A stretch of 64,000 nt of DNA from Desarmillaria ectypa (taxonomy: Eukaryota > Basidiomycota > Agaricomycetes > Agaricales > Physalacriaceae). The stretch is taken from contig JAUDYN010000005.1 of NCBI GenBank assembly GCA_030407005.1, forward strand, positions 3,410,001 to 3,474,000. Reading direction: 5' to 3'. The notes beneath the pieces are model-generated. The model saw only the letters and a program-made list of their open reading frames with translations, ran no database searches and was not told the origin of the DNA. The number at the start of each line of letters is the position of its first letter. The first letter of the stretch is position 1. Positions 37,930 through 48,773 of this stretch are shown piece by piece. A program made the position numbers and the translations under genes.

Positions 37930-39366
37930 CTAATTTTGATCCTCCACTAAGCTTTTAACAGCCTTGAGGTCCGCATTGACCATCTCCTTTACCAGAGAGT
38001 CAAAGTCAACCTTGCGTTTCCATCCTAGAACACGCTCAGCCTTTGCAGGGTTGCCAAGGAGGAGGCTATGATAACAGGGATGTTAGTAAAGGCAGCATGC
38101 AAACGTCAGGGTATACATACTCGACTTCAGCCGGACGGAAGTACTGTGTGTCCACCTTTACGACAGCCTTGCCCGTCTTAACATCAATTGCCTCTTCATC
38201 GACTCCTTGGCCAGACCATCTATATGCGAAGTGAGTATATGTAGTAAATAAGGCGAAGAGGGACACAACGCACCGTAGCTCAATACCAAGCGCAGCAAAA
38301 GACTTGTTGACAAACTCCCGAACAGGGTGAGTCTCCCCAGTAGCAAGAACGAAATCTTCAGGAGTGGGCTGCTGCAACATGAGCCACATCCCCTCAACAT
38401 AATCACGCGCTATCCCAGACGTAAGAAGAAAGATATGAAAGCCGAGCATCGCGCATATACTCACCGTGTCCCCAATCACGCTGAGCATCCAGGTTCCCAA
38501 GATACAAGCACGATTGCTTTCCCAGCGAGATATCAGCCGCCCCTCTCGAGATCTTCCTTGTCACAAACGTCCGGCCTCTCCGTGGGCTCTCATGATTGAA
38601 CAGGATTCCGTTGCAAGCATACATCCCGTACGCCTCCCGGTAATTGGTGACTATCCAGAAGGCGTAGAGTTTGGCGCATCCGTAGGGCGAACGGGGGTAG
38701 AAGGGGGTTGTTTCACTTTGAGGGGTCTCAACGACCTTGCCGTATAGCTCGGACGTTGAGGCCTGGTAGAACCTCACATGTTTCTCGAGCCCGCATGTAC
38801 GGATGGCGTCCAGTAGCCGCAGTGTGCCTAGTCCATCGACGTCGCCAGTGTACTCGGCCATTTCAAAGGAGACCTTGACGTGCGATTGGGCTCCGAGGTT
38901 GTACACCTCTGTGGGTTGGACCTGGGCGATGATGTACACGAGGTTGGTGCTATCGCTGAGATCGCCGTAATGAAGCTTGAACTTGTTGGGCCCTGAAGGA
39001 CATCAAAGGGAGTGCTGGCGAGAAGGACGGGGCAACGTACGTTCATGCTGATCTTCGTACAGATGGTGCAGACGACCAGTATTGAAGCTCGATGAACGAC
39101 GAATAATGCCGTGTACTTGGTACCCTTTGGAGAGCAGAAGTTCCGTTCTGTTGCCCGACGAAAAATGAGAGAAAATCGCGGAAACTGGGATGGTACATAC
39201 AGATACGAGCCATCCTGACCAGTGATACCTGAAGTCATCCATGAATAAGCGCACCTTCCTAAGACAAAGGCATACCAGAAATGAGAGCGACCTTTCGCTT
39301 GCGATACTCCTCTGCGGACGGTAATTCAGGCTTTGCGAATGGAGGGACAACGTCTATGATGGACAT
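37930..39366 (-). CDS. gmd: GDP-mannose 4,6-dehydratase, 374 aa
   Basis: Exons on the minus strand are 39276-39366, 39201-39228, 39041-39147, 38465-38992, 38274-38409, 38121-38219 and 37930-38065 (375 codons with stop). The NADP-binding loop is [19 protein letters not shown], followed by [18 protein letters not shown], the [13 protein letters not shown] motif, [13 protein letters not shown] and the catalytic Tyr/Lys in [29 protein letters not shown] and [20 protein letters not shown] are near-invariant in the family. It converts GDP-mannose to GDP-4-keto-6-deoxymannose, the first committed step to GDP-fucose in the cytosol. One exon is only 28 nt. Confidence 0.96.
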
Positions 39367-40603
39367 GATGGTGGTAGGGGGAAGAAGGGGCTAATATTAA
39401 CGCCATGTTAGATTTATTATTTTTGCTGCGGTTACTTTTCGTTTCACAATGATCTGCTTCGACATCCACTATCCGGACGGCGTTGATACAGCGCACCTAC
39501 TGACATCACGATACAGGGACAATACAGGACAAATACAGGGAAATTTCATGGATGGGCAGAATGGGACTGCACGATACGCCATCCTACCAAGATACAAATA
39601 ATCTACGACAAAGTGACGATGCTGACAAAATTCATCACTTTTGGGGTCCCGATTGTGCTGCATGGAACCATCAAAGTCGGCAATTTCAGTGCTGATTCTG
39701 GTCCGTCTTTCGTCTTCGCAAAGATTCGCGACAAGTTATCTACGCCGCAGCTAGGCACAGATGCACGTAATTCATCTTGTCGGCGATAGAGAGCGACCTG
39801 GCGGGCGTGTTTTATCAGTGAGCCGCTTGGACCATACACAAAACACTTAAAACCTGAAGCTGAAGGCCTGAACAGTGAACGCTTTAATAGATCACAAGGA
39901 GAAAAGGTCAATGGTACCGTTAACCACCGAAGAATAGGATGCCGCAATGTTCTCATGTCAATTAACGATGAAAAACTATATTTCATCGTGATCAAAAGAG
40001 CCCGTCTAGTTTTGAGTAACGTTACTGCGTAACACGAAAATTTTTCCATCAGTAACTGCCAGCGCATGAATGATAACCACTACACCCAGGCTTCCCCACA
40101 GAATAGACACATACATCTCTCATCGAATCACGAGCTTCCGAGCGCCAAAAATCAATAGCCTTTGTCAGGCAGTCGACTGTAATGCAAGCGGCGTTATGTA
40201 ACGACGTTGAAGAATAGCACTCAGTCACCATCATTCCCATGGTCCAAATGTCCGGAAAAGCATCAGATTGTTCAGATGTAGAAGCAGCGTTGATAGATGC
40301 CTGACAGTGTGCGGAGCTAGCATGGTTTGACCGTGATGGTATTCGTGCCGCTTAAGCTTACGATGCAATAGCGTACGGGCACCTGGACCCAGCATAGGTT
40401 CCACTTGTCAAGTAGAACATGTCTCGCAGGTTTAACGTTATTATACAATGGAATTCTTCAAGGCCTGGTACACTGTCAATGGGAAAGAATCAAGCGAGAG
40501 TGTATAATTGCGCACCTGTATATTTCTGATGTGTGCAGTGGCCGCTGTCTACACAGGAGAATTCAAAGATCTGCCTGGGCCATTCATGAAGGTCCAATGA
40601 CTT
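39367..40603. other. Spacer with no supported gene
   Basis: About 1.2 kb between the gmd start and the dephospho-CoA kinase stop. It contains the gmd promoter. Minus-strand frames such as 39603-40067 have no recognisable domain. Confidence 0.45.
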
Positions 40604-41412
40604 CTAGTTGGTCTTGGTCTTCCTCGAAATTGCTCGCCTGGTTAATACCCACGCCGCTGACAGGATACCATACGGCGGAACCAACCAGCTCAACGTCCAG
40701 CTCCACCCAACAGTTTTCTCCAAGCCTTGCACAAACGCAGTAACCTGTCCTTCAAGGTTCTCCCTGGTACTCGAGTTGTCGATCACGACGTCCGCATACT
40801 TCACCTTGTCGCCGACAGGTAGTTGGGACGTTAATCTGGCAGAGGCGTCTTCTCGCGTCGAGCCATCACGCTGCATCAGTCGCTCCAGCTGTCTCTCCTC
40901 GGGACTAGGAAAAAGAGATTAGCATACGAAGTAAACATATCAGTAGAGGACATACCAGTATACCACGACGACCTGGGCGACCCACTTCCATATAGGCCCT
41001 TCGATGAGGAGGGGCACATCCAAGACACAATATTTTTGTCCACCGAGCCAGTGCTTGACCACCTCCCAGACCATCATCCTACGAATAGCAGGATGCAGAA
41101 TTGCATTCAATCTCTTTCGCTTCGACTCGTCGTTAAAGACGACCGAGCCCAACTTTTTACGGTCCAGAGATCCATCAGGAAGCAAAACGTCCCGGCCAAA
41201 GCACTTGACAATCTGTCTGAGCCCTGTCGTACCAGGCTCGACGACCTTTCTGGCTATGACATCGGCGTCAACGATAGGAACGCCCTTGTCGCGCAGCAAG
41301 CCGGAGACGGTTGACTTTCCAGTAGCGATGCCTCCCGTCAATCCTACAACTGTTCATATACGTGAGAAGGTCCTAATTGTTAACAGTGACCGAGACCTTA
41401 CCTACCCCACAT
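40604..41412 (-). CDS. Dephospho-CoA kinase, 233 aa, with C-terminal hydrophobic anchor
   Basis: Exons on the minus strand are 41406-41412 (7 nt), 40956-41349 and 40604-40904 (234 codons with stop). The start MWVVGLTGGIATGKST carries the P-loop. VPIVDADVIARKVVEPG, FGRDVLLPDGSLDRKKLG and the LDVPLLIEG lid region follow. RLTSQLPVGDKVKYADVVIDN is the usual nucleotide-site end of CoaE-type kinases. It catalyses the last step of coenzyme A synthesis. After the kinase domain comes a segment SWLVPPYGILSAAWVLTRR that could be a membrane anchor, a known feature of fungal and animal dephospho-CoA kinases. The 7-nt first exon is required to give the conserved MxVVGLTGG start. Confidence 0.93.
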
Positions 41413-41503
41413 GATGGTAGAGCAAGTAGGCAAAGCAATACAGAATGACTAAATCTGAAGAAATATAAAATACATGTAGTTTATATAGGGAGACAAATGC
41501 ACA

Positions 41504-41604
41504 CCGACTTTAGCTCAGTTGGAAGAGCGCGAGACTGTAACGGATAACCCGATTATTAAATATAGTCGATCTTGAGGTCGCCTGTTCGAACCAGGCAAGT
41601 CGGA
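41504..41604 (+). tRNA. tRNA-Tyr (GTA anticodon) with 28-nt intron
   Basis: The acceptor stem CCGACTT/AAGTCGG pairs fully and is followed by discriminator A at 41604. The D arm is GCTC...GAGC, the anticodon stem CGAGA pairs with TCTTG, and the T arm is GCCTG-TTCGAAC-CAGGC. The anticodon GTA is at 41537-41539. The intron 41541-41568 sits after base 37, the canonical place for nuclear tRNA-Tyr introns, and leaves a 73-nt tRNA after removal. An A box and a B box (GTTCGAACC) are present. It lies 91 bp upstream of the dephospho-CoA kinase start. Confidence 0.93.
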
Positions 41605-41640
41605 TATGTGAATGCTTTGTCTCGGACGTTGGACGGCCGT

Positions 41641-41922
41641 CTAGGGTTGTGCACGAAACCTCCAGGCTGGTAGAGTACGGTTTTGTACCGATCTTTTCGC
41701 GAGGGGTTTTTTGATTCTTTCCAGAATCTTTATCCTAACTTTATCTTCGCATTTTTTTGCACGCTTTTCTCTCTCATGAGCTATAATTTGTTGAAAAACG
41801 TTATAGAACTCTACTGGGCTCTGTAAATAGGAAGGCAATAGGATTGAATATGATAATGACAGGTAACTTACCAGCTTGAAACTCCGGTGTAAGAAAACCT
41901 AGGGTTTCGTGCGCAACCCTAG
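41641..41922. mobile_element. MITE-like element, 282 bp, with 20-bp terminal inverted repeats
   Basis: CTAGGGTTGTGCACGAAACC at 41641-41660 is repeated in reverse complement at 41903-41922 with a single mismatch. The interior is non-autonomous: a 65-codon minus-strand frame that runs into one end resembles no transposase. A target-site duplication is not obvious in the flanks. It begins 37 bp after the tRNA-Tyr gene. The CTAGGG ends resemble telomere-type repeats, but the arrangement is a simple inverted pair. Confidence 0.5.
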
Positions 41923-42772
41923 GGCCAACATACAACTCGTGAACCTGGGTAAGAAAGGGATGAAATATGGACGGAAGAGAGTCGTGTAGCTCGATCGGCC
42001 GATCAGAAAATATTTTGACAAGTACTCATTGGGATCATGAGCCAGGACAGCTCGCGGACGAGTATGTTCACTGGTAAGATCCCCAGCAAAATGTTTCACG
42101 CAGATAACACCACTACCCGACTTGCGTGTCTATATACTGTAACTCGGGGCACTAAAATTGTCATCTCGGCGGGTAGTCTTGATTTCGCGACATGTAATCG
42201 TTCAACATTCTCTCCGTAGCAGGTAAGCAGCAAATACCGAAGACATTCCGTGTGACTACACAAACTTGTCCAGTTCATAACTTAAAGGCCCCGCTAAGAG
42301 TCTTTGGCTCGCATCTATCTCGAAGTCGGAAGCACTGCTTCAACAACATCTAGATCCGCTCGGGAACGTCAAAGGGTATTTCTTGTCGAGTTAACTGTGA
42401 GAGAAGGGAGCTCTCCAATATACATCTTTCGAGGACATTTTGGTTACTGACTGCATCCACGAAGTCCTAAGAGCAAATTTCATCAGAGATATCTCTCCCT
42501 CATCAAGAGCGTACACAGAGCTCACTACTCATTCTACAGCTTCCCATGTTTCACGAACGTTGACCGACCTGGAAGTGTTTTCATACCGGGAGTACACAAG
42601 TGAGCCGCGTCCGTCTCGAAAGTAGACCCTAAGTATTTTTTAGAATCCAGAAGACAGACCACGTCCTTTGACTACGCGTGAAATGAACAAAAAAGTTCGA
42701 ATGAATGGACGCGTCAGTGGTAGTCGAAAGAAAAGGTGCCAGTCGGACTGGTTGCCCCGGTTTGGATGTCAG
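41923..42772. other. Spacer with no supported gene
   Basis: About 850 bp downstream of the METTL16-type gene, with short frames only. It includes that gene's 3' UTR. Confidence 0.4.
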
Positions 42773-44562
42773 CTATCTTTCCGCCAGTATTTTCCGACTA
42801 ACATGACCACAGAAACTATCAAACAACCCCCTTTCCGATCCGGCTCCCCTTACCCATTGAAACTCAACTCTGCCTTTAAAAACTTGAATGGTACACACCA
42901 TCTTGCAGTTCAAAGGAAGATGAACAACGTCATGCTTCCTCCTCCTTCTGGCGCTCCTTGACCAAGTATCCTCTTTGGCCTTCACGAGCACATACACATC
43001 GTATACCTCTGTCTCCAAGCCACTAATGGCTAGGAGAGCCTCGTGGATATCGACTACTTTGTCTCCAGGAACAGATTGCAGGATATTATTGTGCGGCGGC
43101 ATAAGAGAACGTAAAGCGGGGTTGGGTATACGAGATATTGACTGTTCAGATATCAGATGAGTGACACGATAAAGAGGGAGGGCCTTCACGAACGTCAGGC
43201 AGCCGTTCGTCAGTGAACGACCATCCGATTGCCCATCTTCTCGTTTGTCCTTGAACGAATTCGGTGATGGCATAGTTCTCAATCTGCGTTAATGTCTATC
43301 TGGGCATCGCGAAAACAAGTTTTATATCAACGCACAGAAAGCTCTTTCAACAGATCAACAACTTCTGTCAGAGAGGACATCTTGCCCAGCATTGAGGTAT
43401 ACCACCTAATCGTCTTGTCAGCCTGATTTTGACGCGTCTGAATGGAATTACCTGCAACGCGTGCCTAACTGCTTACTCTCCCTCACTATCTGGCACACAA
43501 ATGCTACCTCGCCACCAGGAGTTACCATATCAACGGGCGCACCAGTGCAAACCTTTCGTCTGCGTGAGAAGCAGCCAAGATGAATGATTATTCTTTACAG
43601 CATTTGGATCCATAGCCTTCCCTTCTGCTGACAGCGCCACTTCACTCAAGGATGCGTAAAAGGGTGGATTACACATCGTGAAGGAGAACCTGAGAAAAAC
43701 ATGGTCAAAAAAGCTGGGACCAAGCTATAGAGACTCACGATTCATCGGGGTACGTCGTTAGCGGGAAAAGAATAGACTGTCCGGGATGCGCCTGGAGCAG
43801 GCGTACCCGATTACCAAGATGATTTCTCGCGATGTTGGATTCGGCTAGTTGGAAAGACGCATCATCGAGCTCTACAGGGTGTTTTAAATGAATTTATTGT
43901 ATTAGTCATAAAATTTGACTCGCCAGTAGCCACAAAGGACCAGTCCAACTCAAGTTTACATGCGAGCAGAGGGTAGATTGCAGATGCGCCTGTGCCTCTT
44001 TCCAGAGGAAATCAGCGTCATCAATCGACTGAGAAACGGACATACATGTCAATTCCACACACAGTCGAGGACGGGTGTTCTCGTATAATGTCCTGTATCC
44101 AGAGTACATAGTTCAATCTACGTCCAATCACACATCAGCTCTTCAGGATAATGATCGACGGGCACCAACCTATTGGGCACCTGGATAAATAGATGAACTT
44201 TAGAAAAGAGATGAAGGACACAATATGCCATTACATACTGGAGGACATAGGCGATCCTCAGGCAACACAACGTCAACGCCAAAGTCCCGGTGTAATAAAG
44301 CCCTTGTTAGACATCTAGGACGCATAAGATTTCATGACTTATGTAGATATATGAGATATTTAGACCTCTGTGATTCTTCGTTTTTGAAGTCAATTGTCTT
44401 CAGGGAGCTGCTTGAAGGTGAGTGTATCAGGCTGGATGTCTTTGCCAGTTAGTAAAGCAAATACTAGGCGTAAGCCGGGTCATACTGGTTCTCAAGTTCG
44501 GGATATGCTTTGGCTAGCTCAACGAAGTCTGTCGCTCGGCGGTAAATGTTCCGGTTGTGCAT
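42773..44562 (-). CDS. METTL16-type RNA N6-adenosine methyltransferase, 409 aa
   Basis: Exons on the minus strand are 44486-44562, 44366-44431, 44239-44314, 44170-44180 (11 nt), 44046-44117, 43924-43997, 43739-43871, 43599-43689, 43452-43552, 43336-43405, 43194-43283 and 42773-43141 (410 codons with stop). The family signatures are in order: [70 protein letters not shown] for SAM, the catalytic motif [19 protein letters not shown], and [20 protein letters not shown]16 methylates U6 snRNA and SAM-synthetase mRNA. Fungal relatives also include the psilocybin enzyme PsiM, but the extra C-terminal region of about 120 residues here favours the housekeeping RNA enzyme. Intron 43872-43923 is GC-AG. 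Confidence 0.88.
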
Positions 44563-46067
44563 GGAGATTACTGTGAAAGATGTCGCCGTATGGCTGTGTC
44601 TTTAATTGTGCTTGTTTCCTTTGAAGGACGCTGACATCTGCAATGCACTGCCACAGCTAACTTTTTTTTTGTCACTCTGTAATCTCCGCTAAAATCTTCA
44701 TCGCACTCTGCTGTCCTCACTGAAAGTCAGAAAAGCTATTACTGATCCTAGTGACCGACACACTGATTCAAGTCGCCGGTTTTTCATGTCCGCGTTCTGG
44801 TTGTGTTCTGGCCGCTGTGAGGATTACATTCAGGTCCATGACGACAGATGGATACTCATTACTACAGACGGGACTGATTCGTACATGCTTTGCAAGACGC
44901 CGACCAACTGGATCGTCGGTTCCGGCGTTTTCATTTTTCACTCAGGTATACTCATGGCGGCGCGTGTGTTCATTCGGTACCATAGCTACAGCGGAGGTAT
45001 AGACCTGAAAAATTGACCGCCTCAATCGTACCTGTTTACGAGATGCCGAATGATTTTTTTCAAGAACCTAATTAATCAGTCAGATAACCTCACTCCTTCC
45101 CTAAATTGAAGCTGAAGGCCGGACATCGTCGGGACAGGGAATTCGGTGCCGAGTGCTTGGATCACACTGTCTTGTTCTTATTTTACGGAGCCGGCTGCCG
45201 AGATGTCCAAATTGACATGAAAAGACGTACGATGGGTGGGATTAAGGTTAGGTCCACAATTAGAACGCTGATGTCTAACGGAAGTTTATAGTAGGGAATA
45301 CAGAGGCTTTGGGAGCGGGTGTAAGAGTTGTTTTTTTTTTTGTCGAGTCGGAAAAAAAAACCATGCTGACTAGGTGCTTTGACAGAATTCTCTATCAGGC
45401 TGCTACTGTGGCGTCGTCTTCCGGAAGGCAAACGTCCGCCAGGACAACTAACGTCCATACTATTTATCACGAGGCACCACAAAATCCTATCGGACATTGT
45501 AAGCATCGTACAGAAAATAGTGACAATACGATTCTTTTCCAGCGTTATCTCCAACATCCTCATATTCTACGGTGGCGGACAAGTCGAAAGAAGCCTACCC
45601 AGTACAACATCTTATCACGAGACAGTCCCAGGTGCTACAGCCAAGCCTTGTTCTTTCCCGGTCCGAGATGCGTACCGAGAAAAGCATACTTTCGCTAGAC
45701 CATCCGCTCCGAAATCTTTATCATTTTTCGAGGCTGGACGTCGCGGAATTCTGCAGACCGGATGCGACCACGAGAGAGAAAGTATGTGTACGGATGAGTT
45801 CCGCAGAGGGACCGGCAGGAAAGAAAAAGTAGGGCGCAAGGACAATGACACTGGCTGGAGCTGTCGATATGCATTTGGCAGTAAATGAAAGAAGACTGTC
45901 GTCAAGGACTTGCTGTAAATGGGCAACGCCGACCGAGTTCCTGGCCAAAGATCAGCGACTCAAAGAAGGAGGATCACTTTCCCAATTAGGAAATATGACA
46001 TTTTGACGCGAACGGATAAAAACGATGGCAGTCAGAGGCAGGCCCATTTTTTTCCTCACAATTACCG
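44563..46067. other. Spacer with no supported gene
   Basis: About 1.5 kb. It contains the METTL16-type promoter and the upstream region of the 46113 gene. Short overlapping frames on both strands (45309-45888) have no domain and no convincing introns. Confidence 0.4.
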
Positions 46068-46093
46068 TCATCATCATCATCATCATCATCATC
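46068..46093 (+). repeat. TCA/CAT trinucleotide microsatellite
   Basis: Eight to nine perfect TCA units, 20 bases before the ATG at 46113, probably in the 5' UTR. The tract length is likely polymorphic. Confidence 0.85.
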
Positions 46094-46112
46094 GTTCTCG
46101 TCGCTGTCCTCG

Positions 46113-47213
46113 ATGGCATCCACTCGTTCAACTCCCTTCTCCATCGACGAGTTCGCATCGCTCGTCGAGAACGCCCTCGACCTCGACCATGAACCAGATG
46201 TCTCTATTCGCGTCCCTACCACTGCTTGGTTCGACTCGCCGTCACCGCGTAGGCCAACGTCGACGACCACTGTCCTTTCAAAATTCAAGCAGCTTGTCTC
46301 GCCACCTCGCCAGCGCCTTTTTCCACCTGAACTTCCACAGCCTCCCGTCGTACCCATTCCCATCGTCTCTCTAGTAGCATCCAAGTCGTCTGAGTTTATT
46401 CCTTACCTTCCTATTCCATCTCGACGGGAGCTTGAAGCCCGCCAAGCGTGTAAAGAACGGCCCCTCAGCTCCCCGCCTAGTTCACCTAGTTCGTCATCTA
46501 CACGGACCGATACCGAATCGGTTTGGACAGACAGCGAACCGAGGAGCATAAGAAGTGAACCATCTTCGACCAGCACAGGCGATATTGACGATCCCTTCGC
46601 CAAAGGCACTGTGCAAATTCTCCACGTGCCTGCCTATCCTGGATACCACACTCCCAAGAAAAAGCGTTCCAGGCCTGCTCCGCTTTCTCTCACCCCGCCT
46701 CGTTATGCTCCGCCTTCCTGCCCACTTCCTAGCCCTCCTGCGACTCCCTCTCCTCGTAAACGACACCCATACGCGTCAGATTGGACGCTCGACCTTCCTA
46801 CCACTCGACGGAGCAAGGTACCGTCTCACAATCCCCTCAATCCTCTCAGTCCACGCCGTGGGCTGCATAGGCGCACCGGCTCTCCCTTTCCTCTCACCCT
46901 CACCATTCACGACACCCGACCAGTGAAAACTAAAACGCATTTGACGCTGGATCACAATCCGTGTCGGTTAGTGCTGGGTGAGAATGGACTTCCAGTGTCT
47001 CCTCCGGGGACACCAGAGCATTCCTCAGTTGAGTTTGAGGCTCGCAAGGCTGATTGGGTCGACATGACGGACTCGGACTCTGAGTCGTCCCGGGAGGAAG
47101 GTGTTGAGACACCCGTTCAGCCGTCGTTCCCGTCGTGGAGTCGGGACGATGATACCGAATCCGTGACCTCAGCGTATTATACCGCACGGTCTAGTTTGTG
47201 CTCTCAGATTTAA
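46113..47213 (+). CDS. Ser/Pro-rich disordered protein, 366 aa, unknown function
   Basis: A single uninterrupted frame of 367 codons from ATG 46113. The sequence is dominated by Ser, Pro, Thr and Arg, with SP/TP motifs typical of proline-directed phosphorylation (SPSPRRP, LSLTPPRYAPP, SPPATPSPRKR). There is a short basic cluster that could act as a nuclear signal (PKKKRSRPAP) and an acidic C-terminus (DMTDSDSESSREEG). The N-terminal FSIDEFASLVENALDL could form a helix. No domain is recognised. The length and codon regularity support a real gene. Confidence 0.65.
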   Translation: MASTRSTPFSIDEFASLVENALDLDHEPDVSIRVPTTAWFDSPSPRRPTSTTTVLSKFKQLVSPPRQRLFPPELPQPPVVPIPIVSLVASKSSEFIPYLPIPSRRELEARQACKERPLSSPPSSPSSSSTRTDTESVWTDSEPRSIRSEPSSTSTGDIDDPFAKGTVQILHVPAYPGYHTPKKKRSRPAPLSLTPPRYAPPSCPLPSPPATPSPRKRHPYASDWTLDLPTTRRSKVPSHNPLNPLSPRRGLHRRTGSPFPLTLTIHDTRPVKTKTHLTLDHNPCRLVLGENGLPVSPPGTPEHSSVEFEARKADWVDMTDSDSESSREEGVETPVQPSFPSWSRDDDTESVTSAYYTARSSLCSQI

Positions 47214-48773
47214 TTTGTCGGGTATGTGTTCTTTATGTTTAACTCCCATTTATCTGATATTGACATTTATCCAGATTATTCTCTGTTTCTGCTTTCTCTG
47301 TATCGCTTTATCGCACCTATGGCCTAACCCAGCTTTCCTGTCACTCCCTTATATTCTCTGTCTACCTCAAATTCGATCCACGTCCTTCGTTTTCCTGACC
47401 CGTGTATCCTCCCCGTTCCGTCATTATTTTATTGTTAAGATAACCCTAAAAGTTTTCTCTCGCTCTCGGTTTCCGGTTTTTGATTACATATACCTGTACT
47501 CCCCCAGCTATTGCTCATACCAGCTATTAATTGTCGATACGTAAGTGTTCTTACCTGTAAGTACTATTCATGCATCTTTGTCAGTGTTTTGATAGCTGTA
47601 GTAGTGAAATACGAGGTTTCTGATATCGATCTCACATACTGTGATAATATTTGCGAGTTTCTCCGAATGTCGCGGTCCCGTGCCCAAACGCGCTTCTAGC
47701 CTAGTATGATCTTGCCAGGTAATAAGCATTACTAGATGAATTATCGGTAATGAACGCAATGAAAAAGATGACGGCGCCACTGTCGGCTCCGTGAGGATTG
47801 GACGTGTATCTGGTTCGCTTCAGCTTCCAGGCTACTTACTATTCCACTAGTAAGTGACAGGGAGAGGTTCACGCTCTGTCCAGTGTATAGTACCACTTGG
47901 TCTAGATTTCAGATCCAAGTCTTCAAGCGTCCGAGGAACACTTCCGACATTCCCGAAGTCGCGGACCGGTATCCCGATTTTCCTTCCAACTCGCAAGTGA
48001 ACCAAGTCTACTACTCTCTTTGAAAGCAGCGCTTTCTGGATGAATTTTCACAAGCCTGGTGCCAGACAGGAAGACTCGTACACGCGCTGCGACTCAAAGC
48101 TACACTACCATTTCCTCTGTGGTGGTAGAACTCCCCCGAAGATTGACCTCATTGCCGCTTCTTCAGAGCAACCTTTCATGGTGTTATCTTCTGTCGTGAC
48201 TATCAGATGTGCAGCCCCTCAGGCTTGCCCTTATCATGTCCTATATTCAGCATGGAGATGGTCCTAGCGAGGCCAGGCATCCCAGTGGGGTGAGTGGAGA
48301 CCACGACTCTTGTATCATTCTGCGCGCAGCTGCTATCCGTATCTTCTAGCAGCATGGAAGCGTTCGCTATCTATCGATGAGCATCTGACCCTAGCCTGTC
48401 GGAACCTTCTGCCTGACTGATACTTTTATGTTCCAAGTCTCTGCAGTCTTCGGGTAATATTCGTTCGTACAAAGGCGCTGGCAGTGATTTCCCTCATAAT
48501 TACGGGTTTCCGATTGGTGAACTTGGACCTCGGGATCATTACGCCGGTTCAATCACGTCAGGAAAATCTAATTTTGCAATGAACCTAACTGTGCCTTGAT
48601 TCGAATGCCCATATGGTAAGCTGGCTTCCTTGAGTCACTCCATCACCGACCTCAAGTCAGGCGTCTTGGGCCGATGACCCAATCCTGCACCAAATCGCTT
48701 TTGACTCAAAATATCACCGCGACTATTTTAACCGAGCAATGGCAAAACTGTTTCTTTGTCACCTTCACCCATC
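47214..48773. other. Spacer with no supported gene
   Basis: About 1.56 kb with frames under 110 codons and no recognisable product. The first 300 bases are T-rich, consistent with a 3' UTR. The end holds the MFS promoter. Confidence 0.4.

Noticed and set aside
42773..44562. A psilocybin-type cluster signalled by a PsiM-like methyltransferase
   Set aside because: The protein carries the longer C-terminal region of METTL16-type RNA enzymes, and no PsiD, PsiH or PsiK homologue is nearby.
45309..45926. Cluster of overlapping frames of 86-169 codons on both strands
   Set aside because: Mutually overlapping frames with no homology, no shared introns and basic low-complexity content. None could be preferred.
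46068..46093. CRISPR-like or regulatory repeat array
   Set aside because: It is a simple trinucleotide microsatellite with no spacers.
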